64,000 nt of DNA from Johnsonella ignava ATCC 51276 (GTDB lineage: Bacteria; Bacillota; Clostridia; Lachnospirales; Lachnospiraceae): contig NZ_JH378836.1 in assembly GCF_000235445.1 (NCBI RefSeq), forward strand, positions 1-64,000, given 5' to 3'. The notes beneath the pieces are model-generated. The model was not told the origin of the DNA. It worked only from the letters and a program-made list of their open reading frames with translations, and did not search any database. Shown piece after piece: positions 55,313 through 63,281 of the stretch. Position 1 is the first letter of the stretch; the number at the start of each line of letters is the position of its first letter. A program made the translations under genes and the position numbers.

Positions 55313-55400
55313 GGTGGGTAACTAATGGAGAAAAGGATGGAATAATCTCTTCCGAAATCCAACTTAAATTTTTAAAAAATTGTCTTGACAAATGGGTTCA

Positions 55401-55521
55401 CTTTAAACTGAGCATGTGTATCTATTTTACAACTAAAAACGCACTCTCCTCCAGCCTTCTAAAGAGCTAATCTAAAGCCACCTATACCTGCAAACAAATC
55501 TATAAACTTAAATGTTTTCAT
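55401..55521 (-). pseudogene. C5-cytosine DNA methyltransferase, N-terminal remnant
   Basis: From ATG 55521 the minus strand reads MKTFKFIDLFAGIGGFRLAL, containing methyltransferase motif I (F-A-G-x-G-G), the AdoMet-binding loop. Codon 21 is TAG, yet the same frame goes on with KAGGECVFSCKIDTHAQFK, which fits the next strand of the family (the acidic residue of motif II in KID). The IS3 end follows at once. The catalytic PCQ motif and target-recognition domain are gone, and nothing like them occurs on the other side of the IS. The start overlaps the XRE gene by 14 bases, as in an operon. Confidence 0.85.
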
Positions 55522-55720
55522 TATTTTTAAACTCCAATATCTCCGAAATATCACAATTAAATTCAATACAAATTTTTTCTAGAATTTCCATACTAACATA
55601 TTGATTTTTACTCATTTTGGCAAGAGTAGATGGTGAAATTTTTATTTTTTCTCTAAGATCAGTTTTAGACATTCCTTCATCAATAAGTTTTTTCCAAAGT
55701 TTACTATAAGTAAATCCCAT
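55508..55720 (-). CDS. XRE-family helix-turn-helix regulator, 70 residues
   Basis: A small Cro/CI-type DNA-binding protein: SKLWKKLIDEGMSKTDLREK with recognition helix region ISPSTLAKMSKNQYVSM, then LEKICIEFNCDISEILEF. Such short regulators often precede DNA methyltransferase genes and control their dose. Its first base overlaps the stop of the OLD-like nuclease gene and its 3' end overlaps the methyltransferase start, so the three formed one transcript. With the methylase lost, the remaining regulator may still repress this operon. Confidence 0.88.
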   Translation of the reverse strand: MGFTYSKLWKKLIDEGMSKTDLREKIKISPSTLAKMSKNQYVSMEILEKICIEFNCDISEILEFKNNENI

Positions 55721-57819
55721 CAGTTTTTCTCTCCTTCAATAAATCTAAACAGTTTAACCCATTTATCAATATATACTTGCTCTATTTTTACATTTTCTTT
55801 AACTAGCTCTTTACTGACACTCTTTGAAAACTCTACTTTATATCCTTTAGTAAGCAAGTTTATATCTATACAATCTTCTAAAGATTGATTAAATGTTTTA
55901 TTATCACCAAACACCTCATCAAAATCCAACTCATAGTTTACTTTATTAATAATTTTCATAAAACTTTTTCTAAACAGTTCCACTGGAATTAAATCTTCAA
56001 TTTCAGATTCAACCATATCGGTTATATCTGAAACATTTAGTATTAAATCTTCATTTCCTACATACAGCTCTTTTTCTAACTTAATTTTAAAATCATTTCC
56101 GCTTCTATCTGAGTCCAAAATGACCTTTGGTAGCCCTTCTTTCACTGACAATAAACTTGATATTTGATTTATTCCTCGTATGCCACCAGATGGAATAAAA
56201 ACAATATCTTTAACTGGATGTAATAATTTATGTCCAACCAAGTATTGTTTAATTGAATTTAAATAATATTGATCTGAAACACCTTCAACTATTACCAGAT
56301 TACAACCTTGTAAAAATATATCGGATACACTCAATCCTAAAGCTGCATGAATAGCGTAAATAGATTTAGATTCATTTGGTTTTTGATTGGAACGCAAGTC
56401 ATTGGAAACAACTGTAAAACCATCTTTATCTATATACACAACTTTAGCTCTTTCAAGATGCATTGTATCTACTAAAAATGGAGAGTGTGTTGTGTGAATA
56501 ATCTGATTTGTTATTGATAATTTATCAAAAAATGCAACTAAATCCTTTTGAGCTAAAGGATGTAGTGATAATCCTGCTTCATCTAGCAAAATTATTGCAT
56601 CTGAATGAGCCTCTTTACTTTCAACTAGAAACACAAGATAAAAGCTTAAAAACCATTGTAAGCCTGTACTTCGGTTTTCCAATACTATTTCTTCAGGTCT
56701 TTCCTCATCAGAAACCCAAATTCTAAAATGACTTCCATCAGCTTGTAGTCTAAAGATATAATTTCCTTGTTTCCACCACTCTTTAAACTCTCTTGTGAGT
56801 TTACTACTAGCAGATTGCAAAAGAATATCTCTTTGCTTAGTTTTTTCTATATTTTCAGCTACTTTTTCTTCGTTATCCTCAATTATATTATTATACATAT
56901 CATACCGTATTTTATCTGGAGCCATTTCTAAAATTTCATGCGGATCAAGACCAACATATTCAAACAAAACTTTTATAGTTCTTGCCTTAGCTTTAGTTAC
57001 TCCTGATAAGTCTTGCCTTTTTAAATTATCAATAACATGTGGTAAATAAATTTCTGAATCTAAATTACCATAATTAGAGTAGTATACAAACTTAGGTATA
57101 TTATCAATAATTAATTTCCCAACTTCCTCTGATTCATTAATAGTTTCTCTTTGAGTATCAATTATTAATGTTTCTAATTCATTAATTAAAATATTAACCT
57201 GAGGTCTAATTGTTGATCTTGCCATTTCTTTTGATTTTAAATTACCTAACCTATCTACAAACTTGTTTACAATTTCTATATTTACTGGATCAGTATCATT
57301 ATATTTTTTTATTATATCAAGAACCTCATTTTTAATTCCTGCTTCTGTTTTTCCTTCTTCTTTTAATTGAGAAATAATTTTATTGTATCTCTCACAAATG
57401 ATTCCAAGTTCTATTTGAATATTAATTTTCTTACATGCTGCATCACGAAATATAATTTCATAATTATTATCGTAATTTTTTGATATCCATACTCTCCTTA
57501 AATTTTCTATTTCTTCATTATATTTTGCGGATAATTTATCTAATATATCATTTGCTATTATTTCAAATTCACATTCGATAAAATTTGGTTTTTTAATCAA
57601 ATTTCTGTATTCTGCAAATTTAGAAACTGGCATATCATCAGAGAAAACTATTGCTCCATCTTTTGCTGGATTTAATTTCCAAAGTGCAACTAATATATTA
57701 GATTTTCCTGCTTCATTTACTCCTACCAAAGTAGTTATTTCATCAAAATCAATCCATCCACTATCTCTCACGGATTTAAAATTCATAACTCTAGCTTTTT
57801 TTAATTTCAATTTTTGCAT
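55720..57819 (-). CDS. OLD-family ATPase with TOPRIM nuclease domain
   Basis: A 699-residue protein of the overcoming-lysogenization-defect (OLD) type. The ABC-like ATPase has Walker A GVNEAGKSN at 33-41, a signature-like LENRSTGLQWFLSFYL near 385, Walker B and D-loop ILLDEAGLSLHP at 410-421 and an H-loop TTHSP near 443. The TOPRIM nuclease follows with VIVEGVSDQ (Glu512), the DxD in ILDSDRSGND near 569-571, and VESEIEDLIP near 604. All key residues appear intact. OLD nucleases cut DNA and act in phage defence in studied cases. No UvrD-like partner as in Gabija is adjacent; here the partners are an XRE gene and a dead methyltransferase. Confidence 0.9.
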   Translation of the reverse strand: MQKLKLKKARVMNFKSVRDSGWIDFDEITTLVGVNEAGKSNILVALWKLNPAKDGAIVFSDDMPVSKFAEYRNLIKKPNFIECEFEIIANDILDKLSAKYNEEIENLRRVWISKNYDNNYEIIFRDAACKKINIQIELGIICERYNKIISQLKEEGKTEAGIKNEVLDIIKKYNDTDPVNIEIVNKFVDRLGNLKSKEMARSTIRPQVNILINELETLIIDTQRETINESEEVGKLIIDNIPKFVYYSNYGNLDSEIYLPHVIDNLKRQDLSGVTKAKARTIKVLFEYVGLDPHEILEMAPDKIRYDMYNNIIEDNEEKVAENIEKTKQRDILLQSASSKLTREFKEWWKQGNYIFRLQADGSHFRIWVSDEERPEEIVLENRSTGLQWFLSFYLVFLVESKEAHSDAIILLDEAGLSLHPLAQKDLVAFFDKLSITNQIIHTTHSPFLVDTMHLERAKVVYIDKDGFTVVSNDLRSNQKPNESKSIYAIHAALGLSVSDIFLQGCNLVIVEGVSDQYYLNSIKQYLVGHKLLHPVKDIVFIPSGGIRGINQISSLLSVKEGLPKVILDSDRSGNDFKIKLEKELYVGNEDLILNVSDITDMVESEIEDLIPVELFRKSFMKIINKVNYELDFDEVFGDNKTFNQSLEDCIDINLLTKGYKVEFSKSVSKELVKENVKIEQVYIDKWVKLFRFIEGEKN

Positions 57820-57863
57820 AGTATTACCTCAATATAATATTTAAATTATCGTATTTTTCATAC

Positions 57864-57892
57864 ATTATACCATACTTAATATATAACTACAA
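57864..57892 (-). promoter_or_regulatory. candidate promoter of the OLD-XRE-methyltransferase operon
   Basis: On the minus strand, TTGTAG (57887-57892) and TATAAT (57864-57869) are 17 bases apart, about 45 bases before the OLD start codon, which itself has a GAGGT site. The -10 box is perfect, the -35 weak. Confidence 0.5.
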
Positions 57893-58237
57893 ATCAAAAC
57901 TACCGGCTTCAGCGGTGAAGAATAAATTTATTTTTATTTTGCCACCTTCAGTTATTTTCGATTTTTTCTAAACTATCAACAGCTTGCTTTGAAAAGATTT
58001 TAATTATCCACATGCTATAAGGCTATTACACCCCGAACAAAAATTTTGTGGATTATTTATTAAACTTTTTTCTGATTTTTTTCTTTTCTTTTACCACCTA
58101 TGGTACAATACTCTTGTCATTTGAGATATATTCCCATCTTTGACACTTACAAGAAGCATAAAGGCTCTAAACCCTTTTACAATCAGGGTTTCAGAGCCTT
58201 TATATATGCAAAAAATGTAGCTATTTTTCTTCTTTTT
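57893..58237. other. gap between OLD gene and IS1634-like fragment, with terminator
   Basis: No gene is visible. At 58159-58203 AAAGGCTCTAAACCC pairs with GGGTTTCAGAGCCTTT (one-base bulge) in a strong hairpin, probably the transposase terminator near the old IS end. The remainder is AT-rich. Confidence 0.6.
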
Positions 58238-59000
58238 TCATTGTTGTAAATTTTTTTTCATAATTCTGTTTGATACAATATCTAAGTCGGTTCGGAAGCC
58301 TGAAATTTCATGTAAGGCATCTGTAAGGTCTGTTCTTTTGTAAGTAGGAATATAGCCATCTCCCGGAGATATCATCATATTCATATTTCTAATGGTTTTA
58401 ATGATTTCATGGCATGAGAAGTTTTCTTCAGGGAACTTCTCTGTGAGCTTTTTTTCTAAAATCCGATAAAGCACAAGGGAAATATAGCAAGTCAGGAAGT
58501 GAGCCCTGATCCTGTCTTGCCTTGAGAGATAAACAGGTCTTGCCTTAAATTCGGTTTTCATAATGCGAAAGCATTCTTCTATTTCCCAGCGTTTATGGTT
58601 GATTCTTACAATGGCTTCCGCTTTGTCTTCGAGGTTTGTGCATACAGCATGGAAACCGCCATACCGTTCTTCCTCAGCTATCTTTTTCATATCCAATTCA
58701 ACTAGGGATTTTTCTGCGACTTCTCCATACCTTGTGATATGTTCTTCTGATAATAGGCGTTTATAATCATTTGTAGACCTTTTTGTGAGTATTGAATGAT
58801 GATCAAGGGAGCTGATTGCTTTCTCAATCTGCCGTCCTCTTATTTTTCTCCGGTAAGCCCTGTATTTTAGAGAAAATGTAATTATAAGATGCTGTTCCTG
58901 ACCATCTTCATTAATCCATCTGTCTTTATAGAAGGTAGTCTGATAGTCCTCTACAGGGTCAAGCTCGCTTATTATATAAGTTTTTCTGCTACCTATTTTT
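58238..59000 (-). pseudogene. IS1634-like (IS4 superfamily) transposase, C-terminal fragment
   Basis: The frame encodes the last part of a DDE transposase: the signature RWEIEECFRIMKTEF near the middle (catalytic Glu of the Y-R-E-K type), then RDRIRAHFLTCYISLVLYR and a polar tail. The N-terminal half with the first two aspartates is missing. The formal start codon at 59056 belongs to a different, decayed gene; transposase similarity begins near 58995. The fragment is a dead relic that joined to the paralogue of the 339-residue gene. Confidence 0.75.
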
Positions 59001-59006
59001 CTCCAT

Positions 59007-59256
59007 GCCGTATTTATTAAAATATTCTTCAATATGATATAGTATTTTATCTCCACTGTAGATAAAATTATACGATAATCATCAAAAAAACATTTACTTA
59101 AAAATCCTATATATAATAGATAACATTTCTTAGTTCTATTATAATCTCCGTTTTTTCCATTTCTGCGATAAGGAGTAAATCCCGTTCATCTCTTTTACTG
59201 CATTCCTCTATAAATATATTCTTCAAAAATGATGATAAATAATATGTATAATCCAT
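59007..59256 (-). pseudogene. decayed, truncated paralogue of the 339-residue repeat protein
   Basis: From ATG 59256 (GGAAGG upstream) the minus strand reads MDYTYYL, then KRDERDLLLIAEMEK, closely like MDYTYYL and KRNEQNLLLIKKMEE of the gene starting at 60667. The run of six T at 59151-59156 lacks one base; in the shifted frame GDYNRTKKCYLLYIGFL continues the match, and a further shift restores GDKILYHIEEYFNKYG near 59007-59060. The similarity ends at the transposase fragment. Confidence 0.8.
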
Positions 59257-59336
59257 ATTTTACCTTCCAAAAACAATTATTTATACCCGACGTATATATC
59301 AGATAATATTGCTAAAATATTTGAAGTTAAATAAAA

Positions 59337-59497
59337 TATCCCGATACTTATACAGCTAAGATCTGATCTATACTTTAAATACCTGAATATACCGTAAGCC
59401 CCCCTTTAAAATATGCAGGAGCTTCGCAAGGCATATTTTAAAGGGGGCTTATACGGTATGCTGACCTCCATAAACTTAAGCCTGCATACAATTAATT
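59337..59497. repeat. long repeat with hairpin, copy 1
   Basis: About 160 bp, highly similar to 60964-61120 and in the same direction. The central hairpin has a stem of roughly 25-28 bp (ACCGTA...CCCCCTTTAAAATATGC) and a 14-base loop AGGAGCTTCGCAAG at 59417-59430, which is the exact reverse complement of the loop in copy 2. It lies 81 bases upstream of the decayed paralogue and in the 391-base gap after the 339-residue gene; the rest of that gap shows nothing. Confidence 0.85.
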
Positions 59498-59647
59498 ACT
59501 TCATTGTATAAGATATTTATACAAAAAATAAATGAACTCATCTATATAAAATTAGAACTTTGAATCATATAAAACTCTCTACCGTTCTGTCTTTCAACTA
59601 TGTAATACAGTAAACACTCCATAATAAATTTCTGCAATATATTATAA

Positions 59648-60667
59648 TTATATCCCATACTCAGCCTTTAAGGCATCCCTTCTCTCAATTAAAGAATAAC
59701 ACTTTTCCTCTGCAATAAGCCCTGCCCTTCTATACTCAATCGCCCTATTTCCAAGTTCTATAACGGCAAAGTCTCTGAATCCCGGAGTATTATATAATTT
59801 TAAAAGCAGATTATACCCCCTCTCATAATGCCGGGTTCTTGCCGCTACTGATAAATAGATGTCAATAAAAGAATCATACGAAGTATCAATAAAAATTAAA
59901 TCAATTGCATATCTATTAAGATATTGTTCTATGTGATACATTAATTTACCACCTGTTTCAGTAGAGGCGATATCCTCAATACAATTGTAATACCTGATCA
60001 AAGCATTAATATAGATATTGTATAAATCTTTAGTCTTATTATAATCTCCGGATTTCTCCATAGTATTTATAAAAAGTGAAACATATTCTTTTATTTTGTC
60101 TTTTGTTCTCTCCTTTTTTCCCACATATATCATATTTAAAAAAGCAGCAGAATATTCCTTACTCTTTATTTCAGCACAATTCTGCCTTTTAAACTTCGCC
60201 TTCAAATCATTACTTCTCTTATAAAAAAAATCCATCTCTTTTCTGGTAATTATTCCCACAAAACTAAAAGCTTCATCTCCTAATTTTATAATCGCAAATT
60301 CTTTAAATTCGGGGATTTCATATAACTTTAAAAGCAAATTATAATTTCTCTCATACTGCCATGTTAATGATGCTACCGATATGTATATTTTAATCATATT
60401 AAAATCAAAGCCATAATTTTCAAAAAATTCTTCAAGATGATAAAGTACTTTAACACCTCTCTCAGTATCACTAATACTTATAGGTGAATCAAAATAAGAA
60501 TAACGTAAAATCTCAATATACAGTCTATATATTTCTTCAGTTCTCTTATAATCACCGTTTTCTTCCATTTTTTTTATAAGGAGTAAATTTTGTTCATTTC
60601 TTTTATCTTTATCTTTTACAAAGGATAAAGTTCTATTTAAAAATATCAAATAATAAGTATAGTCCAT
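59648..60667 (-). CDS. unrecognised 339-residue protein made of two similar halves
   Basis: I do not know this family. Residues 1-165 and 170-339 align: GDYKRTEEIYRLYI with GDYNKTKDLYNIYI, KVLYHLEEFFENYGFD with KLMYHIEQYLNRYAID, ISVASLTWQYERNYNLLLKLY with LSVAARTRHYERGYNLLLKLY, and FKEFAIIKLGDEA with FRDFAVIELGNRA. All segments look helical, like tetratricopeptide-style repeats, with no membrane span or signal peptide. AAAGGA lies 6 bases before the ATG. A broken paralogue with the same start and upstream repeat lies downstream, so the unit was duplicated. A scaffold or binding role is a guess. Confidence 0.72.
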   Translation of the reverse strand: MDYTYYLIFLNRTLSFVKDKDKRNEQNLLLIKKMEENGDYKRTEEIYRLYIEILRYSYFDSPISISDTERGVKVLYHLEEFFENYGFDFNMIKIYISVASLTWQYERNYNLLLKLYEIPEFKEFAIIKLGDEAFSFVGIITRKEMDFFYKRSNDLKAKFKRQNCAEIKSKEYSAAFLNMIYVGKKERTKDKIKEYVSLFINTMEKSGDYNKTKDLYNIYINALIRYYNCIEDIASTETGGKLMYHIEQYLNRYAIDLIFIDTSYDSFIDIYLSVAARTRHYERGYNLLLKLYNTPGFRDFAVIELGNRAIEYRRAGLIAEEKCYSLIERRDALKAEYGI

Positions 60668-60963
60668 TTTATTTTCCTTTTAAAACTGTTTTAAGACCGG
60701 AAAATCCTTTTATAAGACACCAATCTCTTAGTAAAATATTTGAAATTAAATAAAGTATTGTTTATCTTCATAATCTTTCTCATTTTTAATAATATATTTG
60801 TTAATATTATATGGTAAGATTATAACAAATTTATTATTTCTTTTATAATTTTTTCTTACAAAACCATTCTCATAAATTTATATATTTAAAATTACGGATT
60901 ATAAAAAGCTAGAAACCAAAAACACCTCATTACTTCTATAAAATTATAGATTTTTATCTCAAG
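60668..60963. other. leader region of the 339-residue gene
   Basis: No gene. TAAAATATTTGAA-TTAAATAAA at 60732-60754 closely matches 59312-59334, so the upstream regions of the gene and its decayed paralogue are also related. Confidence 0.5.
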
Positions 60964-61120
60964 TATCCCGGCACTTATGCAGCTTCGGTCTATACTTTAA
61001 ATACCTGAATATACCGTAATACCCCCTTTAAAATATGCCTTGCGAAGCTCCTGCATATTTTAAAGGGGGTATTATACGGTATGCTGACCTCCATAAACTT
61101 AAGCCTGCATACAATTAATT
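60964..61120. repeat. long repeat with hairpin, copy 2; possible rnf terminator
   Basis: Direct repeat of 59337-59497. Its hairpin stem (ATACCGTAATACCCCCTTTA onward) is nearly perfect, and the loop CTTGCGAAGCTCCT at 61039-61052 is inverted relative to copy 1. It begins 20 bases after the rnfB stop and could terminate the rnf transcript. Confidence 0.85.
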
Positions 61121-61139
61121 TAAAATACTTATATAATAT

Positions 61140-61985
61140 TTAATTTGCAACACTCATCTTCTCAACTTTTTCAGGCACAGCCTCAAGCTTATCAGACAGT
61201 ATAATCTTAACCGGGCATTTTAAGGCACATTTGCCGCATTCAGTACATTTAGCATACTCAACCTTTGCAACATTTCCGTTCATATGAATTGCATCAAACT
61301 CACATACCTTTGTACACATAGTACATGCAATACATCCAACCGAACATTTTGACTTAACCTCCTTGCCCTTATCCTGCGAATTACACTGTACAAGCGTTCT
61401 GTTTTTATAAGGAACAAGTTCAATAAGCTTTTTAGGGCATGCCTCTACACATTTTCCGCAGGCAACACATTTTTCCTTATCAACAAGGGCAATGCCGTCA
61501 ACTATATGTATTGAATCAAATTCACATGCCTTGACACATGAACCGAAGCCCATACACCCATAAGTACATGCCTTTCCGCCCTGTCCAGGAACAACCATTG
61601 CCTTGTTACAGTCCATAATGCCGCTGTATTTATAATTTGTTACAGCTTTATCACATTTTCCGTTACACATAACAAATGCAACTTTTTTCTGAGTATCCCC
61701 AACTGAAACGCCCATAATTTTAGCAATAATCTCAGCTACAGGTGTTCCTCCTACAGGACACTGTGATACAGCCGCCTCTCCCCTTGCTATTGCCTTTGCA
61801 AGACCATCGCAGCCTGGGTAACCGCATCCTCCGCAGTTATTGCCCGGAAGAGCTTCCCTTACAAGTATCTCTTTTTCATCAACCTCAACCTTAAACTTCT
61901 CACTGGCAATTCCGAGAAGTATTCCTATAAGTATGCCGACAGTCGCAACTATACCGGCGGCAGTTAAAATAGCTGTAATATTCAT
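61140..61985 (-). CDS. rnfB: RnfB, iron-sulfur subunit of the Rnf complex
   Basis: Membrane-anchored polyferredoxin that accepts electrons from ferredoxin for NAD+ reduction with ion pumping. Residues 1-26 form the membrane anchor (ILTAAGIVATVGILIGILLG). The Rnf-type cluster motif NNCGGCGYPGCDG lies near residue 50, and further [4Fe-4S] motifs follow (CTYGCMGFGSCVKAC, CVACGKCVEACP, CIACTMCTKVC, CTECGKCALKCP). Length is 281 residues. AAAGGAGG precedes the ATG. It is the last gene of rnf D-G-E-A-B. It would oxidise ferredoxin from the Vor and NifJ reactions encoded at 11-18 kb. Confidence 0.96.
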   Translation of the reverse strand: MNITAILTAAGIVATVGILIGILLGIASEKFKVEVDEKEILVREALPGNNCGGCGYPGCDGLAKAIARGEAAVSQCPVGGTPVAEIIAKIMGVSVGDTQKKVAFVMCNGKCDKAVTNYKYSGIMDCNKAMVVPGQGGKACTYGCMGFGSCVKACEFDSIHIVDGIALVDKEKCVACGKCVEACPKKLIELVPYKNRTLVQCNSQDKGKEVKSKCSVGCIACTMCTKVCEFDAIHMNGNVAKVEYAKCTECGKCALKCPVKIILSDKLEAVPEKVEKMSVAN

Positions 61986-61997
61986 AGTATACCTCCT

Positions 61998-62573
61998 TTA
62001 GATAAGCCCTGCGAAACCGAAAAATGCTATTGCCATAAGACCTGCGGTTATAAGCACTATCGGCATGCCCTGAAGTGTATACGGGATATCGCTATTTTCA
62101 ATTTTTTCACGCACTCCGGCAAGCAACACTATAGCAATAGCAAAACCTGAAGCGGTACCTATTCCATATAACAGACTCTGTATAAAACCATGTCCTTTTG
62201 CCACATTATCAAGTGCTACACCTAAAACCGCACAGTTTGTAGTTATAAGCGGCAGAAAAACTCCGAGTGCTTCATAAAGCGACGGTATCTGCTTTTTAAG
62301 AACCATCTCAACAAACTGTACCAGTGCCGCAATTACAAGTATAAAAACTATAGTCTGCAAATATTCAAGTTTAAGCGGAACAAGAATAAATGAATATATA
62401 ATACTTGAAGCCGCAGACGAAAGCGTTATTACAAATATTACAGCAGCACCCATTCCGGTGGAAGTTTCAACCTTTTTTGAAACACCCAGAAACGGGCAAA
62501 GCCCCAAAAAGCGGCTTAATACAACATTATTTACAAGTGCCGCACCTATAACTAAAAGTATAAGTTCTTTCAC
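61998..62573 (-). CDS. rnfA: RnfA, membrane subunit of the Rnf complex
   Basis: Integral membrane protein with six hydrophobic segments in 191 residues. The early NNVVLSRFLGLCPFLGVSKK (with the conserved membrane cysteine) and a later LPLITTNCAVLGVAL are the RnfA/NqrE signatures; in studied complexes these cysteines hold an iron-sulfur cluster with RnfE. The start is GTG at 62573, with AAGGAGG 9 bases upstream. It follows rnfE by 14 bases and precedes rnfB by 12. Confidence 0.95.
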   Translation of the reverse strand: MKELILLVIGAALVNNVVLSRFLGLCPFLGVSKKVETSTGMGAAVIFVITLSSAASSIIYSFILVPLKLEYLQTIVFILVIAALVQFVEMVLKKQIPSLYEALGVFLPLITTNCAVLGVALDNVAKGHGFIQSLLYGIGTASGFAIAIVLLAGVREKIENSDIPYTLQGMPIVLITAGLMAIAFFGFAGLI

Positions 62574-62587
62574 TTTTACAATCCTCC

Positions 62588-63271
62588 TTACTTACTGTCG
62601 GCTGTATCTGTACAGCCAACACTGCAGCCTGCACATCCGCAGCCGCAACCTGTACTTTCATCATCCTTTTTAACATTCGTAGCACTCGGAAATTTAAGTT
62701 TGTTCTGTAATGCCGTGAGCAGCGACAATACAAAAAATGCCCCGGGTGCAAGTACAAATATTGAAATATGATAATCATCTGGAATTATCTGATGCCCTAA
62801 AACCGAACCTGCACCAAGAAGTTCCCTTACAGCACCTATGCAGCTAAGTGCTATAGTAAAGCCCATACCCATACCTAGACCGTCCATAAATGAAAGTCCC
62901 GGAGTATTTTTTGAAGCATATGATTCAGCTCTTCCAAGTATAATACAATTTACAACTATAAGCGGTATATATATTCCAAGAGCTGCATATAATGAAGGTA
63001 CAAAGCCCTTCATAAGAAGATCCACAACTGTAACAAGTGAAGCCACTATTACTATAAATGCAGGTATCCTGACACGATCAGGTATTACATTTCTAAGTGC
63101 TGATATTAAAAGATTTGAAAATGCAAGCACCGCAAGCGTTGAGGCACCCATTCCAAAACCGTTTATCAGTGAGGTTGTAACTGCAAGAGTAGGGCACATT
63201 CCAAGCATAAGTCTAAAGGTTGGATTTTCTTTTACAATTCCATTATAAAGTCTTTCTGTATACTTTTCCAT
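62588..63271 (-). CDS. rnfE: RnfE, membrane subunit with a cysteine-rich tail
   Basis: Membrane subunit paired with RnfA, with six hydrophobic segments in about 200 residues. MLGMCPTLAVTTSLINGFGMG near residue 22 and IPLIVVNCIILGRAE near 105 are the RnfE/NqrD signatures. ATG 63271 has AGGGGGAAA upstream; the frame is open to 63322. After the last membrane span, a soluble tail ends in GCGCGCAGCSVGC, six cysteines within thirteen residues, which I do not know as a usual part of RnfE. It could bind metal or be a reactive thiol tail. Confidence 0.93.
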   Translation of the reverse strand: MEKYTERLYNGIVKENPTFRLMLGMCPTLAVTTSLINGFGMGASTLAVLAFSNLLISALRNVIPDRVRIPAFIVIVASLVTVVDLLMKGFVPSLYAALGIYIPLIVVNCIILGRAESYASKNTPGLSFMDGLGMGMGFTIALSCIGAVRELLGAGSVLGHQIIPDDYHISIFVLAPGAFFVLSLLTALQNKLKFPSATNVKKDDESTGCGCGCAGCSVGCTDTADSK

Positions 63272-63281
63272 CTTTTTCCCC

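Larger units (their letters stand above)
53997..55400 (+). mobile_element. degenerate IS3-family insertion sequence, 1404 bp
   Basis: The ends are TGAACCCAT... at 53997 and its inverted partner ...ATGGGTTCA at 55400; the terminal 9 bases match exactly and an inner AAGACAA/TTGTCTT pair also matches. Inside are an IS3-type orfA and a broken orfB. The flanking bases (ATAA left, CTTT right) are not a target duplication, so one side was probably rearranged or deleted. On the right it interrupts a C5 DNA methyltransferase gene. Confidence 0.85.

Noticed and set aside
53989..55404. target-site duplication of the IS3-family element
   Set aside because: The bases next to the two ends (ATAA and CTTT) do not match.
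55276..55470. 64-residue plus-strand open frame across the IS right end
   Set aside because: It is antisense to the methyltransferase remnant and crosses the IS border, so it is a chance frame.
55720..57819. Gabija-type system (GajA-like OLD protein)
   Set aside because: The required UvrD-like helicase partner is not adjacent; the neighbours are a regulator and a methyltransferase remnant.
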